From NCBI GenBank assembly GCA_944386805.1, contig CALXCO010000009.1, forward strand, positions 1-64,000: 64,000 bases of DNA, given 5' to 3'. Positions 27,722 through 36,045 of this stretch are shown here, in pieces; the first letter of the stretch is position 1; every line of letters begins with the position of its first letter. The position numbers were made by a program, and so were the translations under genes. Source of the stretch: an uncultured Clostridia bacterium (GTDB taxonomy: Bacteria > Bacillota > Clostridia > Oscillospirales > Ruminococcaceae). The notes under the pieces were generated by a model that was given only the letters and a program-made list of their open reading frames with translations, made no database searches and was not told where the DNA came from.

Positions 27722-27824
27722 GATAAAATCCTCCTGTATGCAGATTTCCGCCGGATAACGGAGGACGGATACCCCATCTATTCCAACAGCGTATTTTGAC
27801 CATCATACGCCGCAGAAAGCTGTT

Positions 27825-29009
27825 TTAAAGTCTGTTCAGCACCGATTCTCCGATGCACCCTTCCGGCATTTTCACCCCAAAATTGTCGGCAATCGTCGCG
27901 CCGATAATCCCGAAGCTGTCGCCATCCATCCGACCGGTCGCGTCCATCGTCTTCGACCAGCAGATCAGCGGGACATATTCCCTTGTATGGTCGGTGCCGG
28001 GTGCGGTCGGGTCGTTGCCATGGTCGGCTGTAATCATCAGAAGGTCGTCCGGATGAAGGACATCGAGCAGCTGCCCCAGTCCTTTATCAAACGCTTCGAT
28101 TTCTCTGGCATAACCGTCCGGGTTGCGCCGATGGCCCCATTTGGCGTCAAAGTCCACCAGGTTGACAAAACACAGCCCGTGAAAATCTTCTTTCGCCAGT
28201 TCCACCGTCTGCTGCATTCCTTCGACCGAACTGTCCGAGTGAATCCAGCGGGTCAGCCCTTCTCCCGAAAAGATATCGTGAATCTTGCCGACCCCGATGA
28301 CGTCGAGGCCGTTGTCTGAAAGTGCGTTCAGCACGGTAGCCTGCGGCGGTTTGACCGCATAATCCCGACGGTTGGCAGTGCGCTGATAAACGCCGGGACT
28401 CACTTCGAGATACGGTCGGGCGATAACCCGCCCGACCTTCCATTCGTCCTTCATCGTCAGTTCTCTGGCAATCTCACAGCAGCGGTAGAGGTTTGCGAGA
28501 TCAAACGTCTTTTCATTGCCGCATATCTGCAACACCGAATCGGCAGAGGTGTATACGATCATACAGCCGTTCTTTTCCTCCGGTGCAAGCTCTTTCAGGA
28601 TTTCAGTACCGCTGGCACTTTTGTTGCCAATCACCCGTTTGCCGCATCTCTTTTCCAGCTCGTCGATCAGTTCTTTTGGAAATCCGGTGTCGGTGAAGGT
28701 TTTGAACGGCTTTTTGGTTTCAATTCCCATCATTTCCCAGTGACCGGCCATCGTATCTTTTGCGCGGCTGCGTTCGGCCAGCTTCATCAGAAACCCTTCC
28801 GGCTTTTCAGGAGCGGCAACGCCGGCCACCGGATGCAGCTGAAACATGCCCAGCCTTGTCAGGTTGGGAATATCCAGCGGTCCCGCTGTTTCGCAGATAT
28901 GCCCGAAGGTATCCACCGCGCCATCCCCAAACGCTCCAGCGTCCGGCATCGCGCCGATTCCCAGCGAATCCAGCACAATCAGAAATATTCTCCGGTAGTG
29001 TTTGTTCAT
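27825..29009 (-). CDS. deoB: Phosphopentomutase
   Basis: Interconverts (deoxy)ribose 1-phosphate and 5-phosphate, linking nucleoside breakdown to the pentose pathway. 394 residues, alkaline-phosphatase fold with two Mn ions. Conserved are [14 protein letters not shown] near the start, [10 protein letters not shown], and TADHGNDPT near residue 325. Its ATG overlaps the add stop by four bases, so the two are coupled. Confidence 0.97.
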   Translation of the reverse strand: MNKHYRRIFLIVLDSLGIGAMPDAGAFGDGAVDTFGHICETAGPLDIPNLTRLGMFQLHPVAGVAAPEKPEGFLMKLAERSRAKDTMAGHWEMMGIETKKPFKTFTDTGFPKELIDELEKRCGKRVIGNKSASGTEILKELAPEEKNGCMIVYTSADSVLQICGNEKTFDLANLYRCCEIARELTMKDEWKVGRVIARPYLEVSPGVYQRTANRRDYAVKPPQATVLNALSDNGLDVIGVGKIHDIFSGEGLTRWIHSDSSVEGMQQTVELAKEDFHGLCFVNLVDFDAKWGHRRNPDGYAREIEAFDKGLGQLLDVLHPDDLLMITADHGNDPTAPGTDHTREYVPLICWSKTMDATGRMDGDSFGIIGATIADNFGVKMPEGCIGESVLNRL

Positions 29010-30004
29010 TTTGTTTCTGCCTCCAATCGGGCTTTCCGAATCTTTTCCAGCAGACGTGTTTTAATTTCATCGTCCGCAAAACTGACCACAACTGCATTTT
29101 CGGTCATCTGCCAGAGCTGTTCATCCGTAACGCCCCATTCTGTCTGGACAAAGGCCATCTCATCTGTCAGCGTGCAGCCGCTGACGGTGCGATTATCGGT
29201 GTTGATGGTCACCGGAACGCCTGCCTGCAAAAATTCGGTCAGCGGATACTCTGCTTCTGAACCGACTGCACGGGTTTGCAGGTTGCTGTGTGGGCAGAGT
29301 TCCACCCCGATTCCCCGTTCACGGCAAAAGGATTGCAATTCATGGTCCCCACGCATCGCGATCCCATGCCCGATACGCTTTGCACCGGCTGTAATCGCGT
29401 CCCGGATATTCTGTACACTGCCGCATTCACCGGCATGAATCGTAAACGGCATGCCCATCGCCCGCACCTGTTCAAACAGCTGCATAAAATCACCCATCGG
29501 GTACGCGGCCTCATCTCCGGCAAGGTCGGCAGCACAGACTCCTTTCCCAAGGAATTCGGCTGCTGCCTGAATCATCGCGAGGTTTTCCTCCTCCGGCAGG
29601 TGACGCATTGCACAGACGATCACGCCATACTCGACACCATATTCCCGGCGTCCCTGCTCCAGTCCATCCAGCACCGCCTGAATGACCTCCCGGTCAGACA
29701 AACCCTGCTGATGGGAAAACTGGGGTGCAAACCGCACCTCGACATAGCAGACATTCTCCTGTGCACAACTGCGAATCAGGTCATAACCGGCCATCCGCAG
29801 CCCATCCCGTGTCTGCATACAGCAAAGCGGCAGCGAAAATTTTTCGAGATACTCCGCCAGATTCCGGCAATCAGGCGCAACCATCAGTTCTGAGTCTAGA
29901 ACCTCCCGTCCCAGACAGGAGCGAATTAATCCGGGTGAAAGGGAGCCATCCAGATGACAATGCAGTTCCACTTTCGGCATCTGTCTGATCTGATTCTTCT
30001 GCAT
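29006..30004 (-). CDS. add: Adenosine deaminase
   Basis: Deaminates adenosine or deoxyadenosine to inosine. 332 residues, amidohydrolase barrel. Zinc ligands are in HCHLDGSL (residues about 15-22) and HAGECGS, and the catalytic/metal aspartates in [10 protein letters not shown]. Works with DeoB in nucleoside salvage; a purine nucleoside phosphorylase, the missing step between them, is not in the window. Start ATG 30004 behind AAAGGCAGGG. An adenine deaminase-like specificity is possible but less likely. Confidence 0.93.
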   Translation of the reverse strand: MQKNQIRQMPKVELHCHLDGSLSPGLIRSCLGREVLDSELMVAPDCRNLAEYLEKFSLPLCCMQTRDGLRMAGYDLIRSCAQENVCYVEVRFAPQFSHQQGLSDREVIQAVLDGLEQGRREYGVEYGVIVCAMRHLPEEENLAMIQAAAEFLGKGVCAADLAGDEAAYPMGDFMQLFEQVRAMGMPFTIHAGECGSVQNIRDAITAGAKRIGHGIAMRGDHELQSFCRERGIGVELCPHSNLQTRAVGSEAEYPLTEFLQAGVPVTINTDNRTVSGCTLTDEMAFVQTEWGVTDEQLWQMTENAVVVSFADDEIKTRLLEKIRKARLEAETK

Positions 30005-30063
30005 ACCAATCCCTGCCTTTCCGCAGCATCACAAAATAATATTTTAAAATTCAGATTAGTACT

Positions 30064-30092
30064 ATTATACCACGCCCAATCTTCAGATACAA
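30064..30092 (-). promoter_or_regulatory. Promoter of add-deoB
   Basis: TTGTAT (30092-30087) and TATAAT (30069-30064) on the minus strand, spacer 17. Confidence 0.7.
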
Positions 30093-30103
30093 TTACCCTT
30101 ACA

Positions 30104-30327
30104 GAAAAAGACCTCCCGGTGTTTTTGGGAGGTCTCAGGCTGTCGACAAAGTCAACCGTTCGTATTCTTCATCCGCCATTGCCTTGCTGCCACACGGGCA
30201 ATGGCTACGTTTTGGAGAGTGGTTGCGCGCTTACGCGCGCCCAGGGCTGCCGCCCTGGACCTGCAATCCATAAAAACAGATTTTTCGACAAGCGAAGACC
30301 TCCCGGTATTTCCCGGAAGGTCTTCAC
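30104..30327. repeat. Repeat-like element with inverted hairpin ends
   Basis: The two ends (30105-30149 and 30279-30326) are imperfect inverted copies of each other, each with the words CGACA and AGACCTCCC and each folding into its own hairpin; the left one ends in a T-run on the minus strand. Between them are three more stems: GCCATTGCC/GGGCAATGGC (30178-30204), GCGCGC/GCGCGC (30225-30240) and CCAGGGC/GCCCTGG (30241-30258). This fills the 347 bases between add and the glycosidase gene; no gene is inside. It looks like a small non-coding mobile repeat, though a single copy in the window cannot prove that. Confidence 0.55.
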
Positions 30328-30351
30328 CATTTTTATGCAATCAAATATCTA

Positions 30352-32601
30352 TCAGCAGTGTGCATTCTCACGATTATATTTTTCGTTGCGCTCATCGTGA
30401 ATCACACCCGACCAGTTCATCCCAAAGCCGAAATCATAAGTATGTCCCTCCGAATCGGCGTAAGGGGTCATATCAAACGGCAGGTCTTCGCAATGGGTTT
30501 CGACCGTCTCCATATCTGCCGGCATCAGGAAGGGCAGCAGTGCAGACGGTTCCGCTCCACCGGTCAGGATGGTGTAGGTTGCCCGGCGTTCGACATAAAA
30601 GTCGACCATCAATGCGTCTACATACGGCTCAAACTCGGCCGGTACCGTCATATTGGCAACCGTCAGGACCGCAACAACCGGCTTATCTCCCATCACCCTG
30701 CGCATCTCGATGACATTATCGAGGTCTTTTTCATTATAGCAGACTGCGGTCTTGCCTTTATAGCTGCGGTTGGGATTTTCGGTTTCACGGTAATCTCCCT
30801 GACCGATGCTCTCCGCTCTGGCAGACACGGCGGTATAGGGACGGTATTGCAGGCTGATCGGCAGATAGCCCTTCTCGCCCAGCCGGTCATCATCGTTGTA
30901 TCCCAGGCTCTGCGGGCTTTCCATCAGCACCAGTGCAACGTCAGCTTCTTCCGGGCTGTCAACCAGCGTCAGATAAGGTGCGATTTCTTCCGGAATGACG
31001 GGTTTGATGACCTTGTCCTCTTCCAGCATCCCAAAGAAGTTGATCTTGCCTTTTTCCAGACGGTCGGGCACATAAACCTTTGTGCCCTTTTTCAGCGGCA
31101 GGACATTGTTCTTATTCTTGAGCATGACAATCGATTCCAGCTGACGTTTGAAGCCGAGGTCGACATACTCCTTCTTGCCGATAACTGCCCGGCTCTCATC
31201 TGCAACCAGATACGGGTTCTCAAACAGCCCGGTCCGGAACAACGGCAGCAAAATCCGGTATGCTGTCTCCTCAAACCGTTTTTTCATGACCTCTTCGCCA
31301 TACTTTTCCACGCCGAGGTTATATGCTGCCATGACCGGCCCGACCTCATTGTCGCCGCCGAACTGGTCGACACCGTTCATAATCGCCTTGAGGATACGTG
31401 CAGGGCGTTCCATCGTCTCAACACCATGGGCAGCATGGGCAAACGCCGAAACCTTCTCCCCTGTCTCATGCTGGGTCACACCCCAGTCGGTGCAGACAAT
31501 GCCATCAAAGTGATACTTCTCACGAAGCAGGTCATGAATAATATAATGCGAATAGGCGTTGCCGACATTTTCATCGGGGTCAATCCCGGTCGAAATCGTA
31601 TAGTACGGCATGATCGCACCGCACATTCCGGTCGGTCCGTCCAGCTTAAACGCGCCTTCGGTGAAGACACTCATGTGCATATCAAAGTTGTGGCCGGGAT
31701 ACACCGCATATTTGCCGTAGGCGTAATGGGCGTCGCGTCCACCTTCACCAGTGCCGCCGCCCGGCCAGTGTTTGGCCATCGCATTGACTGAACCGGTGCC
31801 CCAGCCGTCTTTGCTGCCTTCGGTGGTCTGGATGCCGTCACAATAGGCGCGCGCCATGTCCTGGGACATCTTCACATGTGCGCCGAAAGTATCTCTCGTC
31901 CGCATCCAGCGCGGGTCAGAGCCGAGATCAATCTGGGGAGACAGTGCGGAGGTAATGCCCATTGCACGGTATTCCTTCGCGACGATCTCCGCATGCTCTT
32001 TGACAACCTCCGGACGGAAGGTCGCAGCCAGTCCAAGTCCCTGCGGCCATTTGGAAGTCGTGACGACTTCGCCTGACTGACGGCCGGTAGGATTCCGGGT
32101 GCCGTGGCGCGGGTCGGATGAGGTCGAAACCGGGATACCGAACGGAGAACTCTCTGCAAGGCTTTGCAGGTTGTTGTTCCAGCGTGCAAGCGTCTCAATG
32201 CCGGCAACGTCGGTCACCAGTACGGTACGAATGCCATCTTCCGGAATAAACTGTTTCTGCTGGTCAGAAAGGTCATACGGTTTTGCATCGCTTTCGCTGA
32301 ACTTTTTGCCGTCGTAGGTGCCCGCAAACCGGCCAAACTCACCGGCCGGAACCTGCTGGTGGGACGAAAACAGCGTTAATCCTGCGATTGCCTTTGCGTC
32401 CAGCCGTGCAGCCAGATCACGCGCCCGCTCTTCGCTGGAGAGCCGCCAGTCTTCATAGGGAAGCAGCTCGCCGGTTCCCGCGAGGTCCTTAAATGCAAAG
32501 CCGTCCTTTTCGATAATGGCGGCGGTGGTCACGCCCAGCACTGCGCCCCCTTCGTTTTCAACCCGGGTATAATAACCGTTGTCCTTTTTCTGATAAGCCA
32601 T
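30352..32601 (-). CDS. Glycoside hydrolase family 3 protein
   Basis: A 749-residue GH3 enzyme, probably an exo-acting beta-glycosidase. N-terminal barrel with the substrate segment AMAKHWPGGGTGEGGRDAH (around residues 273-292) and the nucleophile in FDGIVCTDWGV (aspartate near 372), followed by the C-terminal alpha/beta sandwich. No signal peptide and no fibronectin III domain are seen, so it acts inside the cell on imported oligosaccharides or glucosides. ATG start behind AAAGGAAA. The gene is single, with an operator-like palindrome in its promoter. Which beta-linkage is cut cannot be told. Confidence 0.9.
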   Translation of the reverse strand: MAYQKKDNGYYTRVENEGGAVLGVTTAAIIEKDGFAFKDLAGTGELLPYEDWRLSSEERARDLAARLDAKAIAGLTLFSSHQQVPAGEFGRFAGTYDGKKFSESDAKPYDLSDQQKQFIPEDGIRTVLVTDVAGIETLARWNNNLQSLAESSPFGIPVSTSSDPRHGTRNPTGRQSGEVVTTSKWPQGLGLAATFRPEVVKEHAEIVAKEYRAMGITSALSPQIDLGSDPRWMRTRDTFGAHVKMSQDMARAYCDGIQTTEGSKDGWGTGSVNAMAKHWPGGGTGEGGRDAHYAYGKYAVYPGHNFDMHMSVFTEGAFKLDGPTGMCGAIMPYYTISTGIDPDENVGNAYSHYIIHDLLREKYHFDGIVCTDWGVTQHETGEKVSAFAHAAHGVETMERPARILKAIMNGVDQFGGDNEVGPVMAAYNLGVEKYGEEVMKKRFEETAYRILLPLFRTGLFENPYLVADESRAVIGKKEYVDLGFKRQLESIVMLKNKNNVLPLKKGTKVYVPDRLEKGKINFFGMLEEDKVIKPVIPEEIAPYLTLVDSPEEADVALVLMESPQSLGYNDDDRLGEKGYLPISLQYRPYTAVSARAESIGQGDYRETENPNRSYKGKTAVCYNEKDLDNVIEMRRVMGDKPVVAVLTVANMTVPAEFEPYVDALMVDFYVERRATYTILTGGAEPSALLPFLMPADMETVETHCEDLPFDMTPYADSEGHTYDFGFGMNWSGVIHDERNEKYNRENAHC

Positions 32602-32652
32602 AAAACAATTTCCTTTCCTGCAAAATCAAAATATTGTACGCTATTTAAATTT

Positions 32653-32682
32653 ATTATACAGGAAATCCTGTGTTCACGTCAA
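32653..32682 (-). promoter_or_regulatory. Promoter of GH3 gene with palindromic operator
   Basis: TTGACG (32682-32677) and TATAAT (32658-32653), spacer 18, minus strand. The spacer contains a perfect palindrome ACAGGA-N2-TCCTGT (32658-32671), a position where a bound repressor would block polymerase. Confidence 0.7.
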
Positions 32683-32743
32683 TGTACAAAACAGGAATCA
32701 TTTCCGGCTTTTTTTGTTCAAACCGCAGACGATACGGTTCTGT

Positions 32744-33661
32744 TTACTCTGCATGAATATAAAAATCAATGATATCGTTCAACAGCTGCCCATCTTCCAC
32801 CTTCTCCAACCAAGTTTGACTTTCGCTCCCATTGAGCAGCAGCTCCGGCGTCCCGGCCCGGTTGGCACGCAGACGGACAAACCAAATCACCGGCTCTGCA
32901 TTTTCATCCGGAATCCCTGTCAGCTCGGCTTTCAGGCTGACCCTGCCCCAGTAATTCGGGTCGCCATTGGCATCCAGCTCGACATCCCGGTAACCGCGCA
33001 GATACAAATACCCAACCAGCGTTTGTTTGTCGCCATCTTTTCCGCCCAGCACCTGACGGTTCCATAATAAATAGACGCCATCCTCCTGACACTTCTCCAG
33101 CCATTCATTGAGTGCCGTATCTTCTACAAGCTCCGGCTGCACTTCAAACAGTTCCTCAACGGTATATGGGCCATCCTGCACGGTACTGAAGCCGCCATGG
33201 TCAAACGGGCTGGACAGCACGATCGCGCCAATCATCAGCAGCGGTACCAAAATGCTCATTGCCAGCACCCATCCCAGCCAACGCTCCTTTTTTTCAGCGA
33301 CCGGCGGTGTCCGCTGCGGCAGTTCGGCTGAACACCATGGGCAGATCTTCCAGATATATTCGACCGGACGTTTACAGGACGGGCAGCGCAGTTTCAGTTC
33401 TGTGCCGCAGAATGGACAGACGGTGTATTCACTTGAAACCGGTTGGTGACATTGTGGGCAGCGCATCGCAGAACGGCCGGTGCGGGCAATCAGATAGAGC
33501 GCCAGTCCGCAAAACAGCGGCAGAAATACCGCACACAACGCCCATCCGGCGGCATTCATCCCACGTGAGCGGGCATCCCGCCAGACAAACACGCCGATCA
33601 GAACCAGCGACAGCACAAGCAGCAGCCCAACACCTGCGATCAAAATTACGACCCCGTTCAT
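32744..33661 (-). CDS. Membrane protein with zinc-ribbon motifs
   Basis: A 305-residue protein with no assigned function. Residues 1-60 hold two hydrophobic segments; residues about 68-115 carry four CXXC pairs (CPQC, CPFC, CPSC, CPWC), i.e. two zinc ribbons; a third membrane segment follows near residue 130 and the remaining 155 residues are acidic and probably extracellular. Its ATG overlaps the stop of the preceding gene by four bases, so it belongs to the ECF sigma operon and may be part of its sensing side. Confidence 0.75.
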   Translation of the reverse strand: MNGVVILIAGVGLLLVLSLVLIGVFVWRDARSRGMNAAGWALCAVFLPLFCGLALYLIARTGRSAMRCPQCHQPVSSEYTVCPFCGTELKLRCPSCKRPVEYIWKICPWCSAELPQRTPPVAEKKERWLGWVLAMSILVPLLMIGAIVLSSPFDHGGFSTVQDGPYTVEELFEVQPELVEDTALNEWLEKCQEDGVYLLWNRQVLGGKDGDKQTLVGYLYLRGYRDVELDANGDPNYWGRVSLKAELTGIPDENAEPVIWFVRLRANRAGTPELLLNGSESQTWLEKVEDGQLLNDIIDFYIHAE

Positions 33662-34002
33662 TTCCTCACACCTTTCTGCTGTTGACGTTCCAGCCTTTTG
33701 CAAAACAGCATCACAGCCGCCAACCCTACCGGAAGCGTCATTCCAATATAAGCAGCCGTCGCAACCGCCAACCAGTAATAATCTGTCCCGACGCTGTCCG
33801 CCAATACCAACAGTATCCCTGCCGCCAGTGCAGCCAGCATCAGTACCGCTCCAACCGCCAGAATTTTCAGCTGACGTCCCAGACGGCGGCGGTCAGCCTC
33901 GCGGACCGCCGCATCGACATCCAATACAGGCGTCTCAAAGGACTGTTCAGCGGCAGCCTGTGCAATCATCTGCGCCAGATCCGATTCATCCATCCTGTTC
34001 AT
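33658..34002 (-). CDS. Small two-helix membrane protein, likely anti-sigma-type
   Basis: 114 residues: an acidic, helical N-terminal part of about 45 residues, two membrane segments (about 47-68 and 75-100) and a short basic tail. It overlaps the ECF sigma gene by 17 bases and the zinc-ribbon gene by four. Cytosolic helix plus membrane anchor directly behind a sigma factor gene is the usual layout of membrane anti-sigma factors, but no zinc-type HXXXCXXC motif is seen, so the role is inferred from context only. Confidence 0.6.
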   Translation of the reverse strand: MNRMDESDLAQMIAQAAAEQSFETPVLDVDAAVREADRRRLGRQLKILAVGAVLMLAALAAGILLVLADSVGTDYYWLAVATAAYIGMTLPVGLAAVMLFCKRLERQQQKGVRK

Positions 34003-34468
34003 CCTGCAACGCCTCCTTCAACAGCTTTTTTGCACGCATCAGCCGGCTTTTCACTCCACTGACCGAAATTCCCAGAATATCAGCGGCCTGTTGTTCGGTC
34101 CGTCCCTCCATATACACGAGAACAACTGCAATCCGCAGTTTATCCGGGAGCTTTCCGACCGCATCCATTAAGCTGAGCCGCTCATCACTGACAAGATCAT
34201 GTGAAACGGTGCTTTCAACGCCGTTTAGCGGCAAAAACCGCCGCAGTTTCTGCCGGCGAAGGGAGTCTCGATAGAGGTTGACGCAGATTCTCGTCAGCCA
34301 GGGTTCGAACGGCTCTCCCTCCCGAAAACTGTCCCGTTTCATCAGGACCCGCACCCAGGTTTCCTGATACAGTTCTTCCGCGGCGTCCCGCTGCCTGCAA
34401 AGGTGCATACATAATCCGAACAGCCGCTCTCCATATTCATCCACCAATTGTTGTGGTGCAGCAAACAC
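33986..34468 (-). CDS. ECF-type RNA polymerase sigma factor
   Basis: 160 residues with region 2 (AAEELYQETWVRVLM, DNA melting and -10 contact) and region 4 (LPDKLRIAVVLVYMEGRTEQQAADILGISVSGVKSRLMRAKKLL split over the HTH). GTG start at 34468, eight bases behind GGAGG. A promoter of the AAC/CGT type lies upstream, suggesting that the factor transcribes its own operon. First gene of a three-gene overlapping unit with two membrane proteins. Confidence 0.92.
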   Translation of the reverse strand: MFAAPQQLVDEYGERLFGLCMHLCRQRDAAEELYQETWVRVLMKRDSFREGEPFEPWLTRICVNLYRDSLRRQKLRRFLPLNGVESTVSHDLVSDERLSLMDAVGKLPDKLRIAVVLVYMEGRTEQQAADILGISVSGVKSRLMRAKKLLKEALQDEQDG

Positions 34469-34502
34469 CGCGGTTTCCTCCCTTCGTCCTGCTGTTCACA
34501 TA

Positions 34503-34529
34503 TACGCATCAGACCGGCGGATGGTTGCA
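34503..34529 (-). promoter_or_regulatory. Probable ECF-sigma-dependent autoregulatory promoter
   Basis: On the minus strand TGCAAC (34529-34524), 17 bases, then CGTA (34506-34503), matching the AAC (-35) and CGT (-10) pattern of Firmicutes ECF promoters such as SigW/SigX types. It lies 35 bases upstream of the sigma start codon. Confidence 0.6.
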
Positions 34530-34542
34530 TTCTGTTTCAGCA

Positions 34543-34576
34543 AAAAACCGCCTGACCAAATGGGCAGACGGTTTTT
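34543..34576. terminator. Terminator between permease and sigma operons
   Basis: AAAAACCG-CTG pairs with CAG-CGGTTTTT around a short loop; A- and T-runs make it usable in both directions. It ends the upstream ABC operon on the minus strand. Confidence 0.8.
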
Positions 34577-34602
34577 GTCTATACAGGGTTCTTTTCCCGG
34601 CA

Positions 34603-36045
34603 TTATTCCTGTTTAATAGCGGAGAGTGCGCTGATTTTCACCGCACGGTTCGCAGGCGAGAAGCCGGACAACAATCCGACCAGCGTTGCAAACGCAATCG
34701 CGCCAAGCGCCAGCCAGAATGGAATAATCGAGCTGCCGCCAATGGAAGCCATCCCCAGCATTCCGCCGGAATCGCCGCCCATGCCGCCATAATGGTTGAT
34801 GATAAAGCTGACGATGTAACTGATGCCGACGCCGATGACGCCGCCGGTAAAGCCGATCGTCCCCGCTTCCATCAAAAATACCCCGCGAATGTCCGACAGC
34901 GAACATCCAAGCACCTTCATGACACCGATCTCACGGGTTCGCTCATAAACCGACATGACCATCGTATTCGTGATCGAGAGCGCCGCGACAAACAGGCTGA
35001 TGGCACCAAGGCTGCCGAGAATCATCTGCTGCTGGTTGGCCTGGTCCTGAATGGGTTTGCGGACGCTTTCCATCGAGTTGGTATTATACCCGAAGGACTT
35101 GATATAATCCTCGACCTCCTGGACATCGCCCATCGATTGTACCTTGACAACGACATTGTCATAGGCTTCCACCTTGTTTTTATCCACTTTCACGCCGTTG
35201 TACTTATTGTACTCTTTTTCCAGGCTCTTGACGTAGTGGATATCCATAAACACGCCGTAGGTACTGGGGTTACGCTGATAATCACTGGTGAGGATACCGG
35301 TGCAGGTAATTTTAAAGGACGGCTGTTTTTTGGTATTGGACTGATCCGACTTATTGATGGTCAGGGTGAGCTTATCTTTCATGACGTTAACCGGTGGGTC
35401 AGAGGGAGAGCCGTCGGCTTTGGTCGTCTGCTGGACATAATTACCCTTTTTATCGGTATAACTGTAAAGAGAATCCTGTCCGATGACAAACACGCCTTCA
35501 TACCCGTTTTCACCCGTCGGGAAATCGCCTTCGACAAAGGTATAGCCCATCGAACGGAGCGCGTCAAAATCGACGCCGACAATCTGGCCGTCATAGGTAT
35601 ACTTGCCGTTTGAGAAGGTGTAGTTGCCCCAGCGTGAAGCGTAGGTATTGTAGACAGGTGTGACCGCGACGACGCCATCCTGAAGCCGTATGGTATCGAG
35701 CATCTCATCATTGAGCGGCTGTTCGGTGGAAGTGCCGTAGTTATAGATATTGATAATGGTCAGGTCGCCCAGCTGAGCGAGGGTTTCTTCCAGCGTCTTC
35801 TGCATGCCAAGCCCCAGCGAGACCATGACGGTGATCGCACAGGTGCCGATGATAACGCCGCTGACAGTGAGGATGGTGCGGACCTTACGCCGGCAGAGGT
35901 TTTTGATACACATCAGGATGGTATCGCGGCGGGTCATCCCCTTATCCGGGCGATGTGCCTTAGAAGGGGAGGAATGACCGGGATTTCTGTTACGCCGGGC
36001 CGGAGGGCTTTTGCCGGCCGGACGTGCCTTTTTGATATCATTCAT
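34603..36045 (-). CDS. ABC transporter permease, MacB/FtsX type
   Basis: A 480-residue permease with a basic, proline-rich cytosolic N-terminus (about 45 residues), one membrane helix (about 65-90), a large extracytoplasmic domain (about 90-345) and three C-terminal helices carrying the FtsX/MacB pattern VYERTREIGVMKVLG. Such proteins couple ATP hydrolysis by a separate subunit to mechanical work on substrates outside the membrane. The ATG overlaps the end of the CARDB-like gene by eight bases, so the three proteins of this operon very likely form one complex. Confidence 0.88.
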   Translation of the reverse strand: MNDIKKARPAGKSPPARRNRNPGHSSPSKAHRPDKGMTRRDTILMCIKNLCRRKVRTILTVSGVIIGTCAITVMVSLGLGMQKTLEETLAQLGDLTIINIYNYGTSTEQPLNDEMLDTIRLQDGVVAVTPVYNTYASRWGNYTFSNGKYTYDGQIVGVDFDALRSMGYTFVEGDFPTGENGYEGVFVIGQDSLYSYTDKKGNYVQQTTKADGSPSDPPVNVMKDKLTLTINKSDQSNTKKQPSFKITCTGILTSDYQRNPSTYGVFMDIHYVKSLEKEYNKYNGVKVDKNKVEAYDNVVVKVQSMGDVQEVEDYIKSFGYNTNSMESVRKPIQDQANQQQMILGSLGAISLFVAALSITNTMVMSVYERTREIGVMKVLGCSLSDIRGVFLMEAGTIGFTGGVIGVGISYIVSFIINHYGGMGGDSGGMLGMASIGGSSIIPFWLALGAIAFATLVGLLSGFSPANRAVKISALSAIKQE

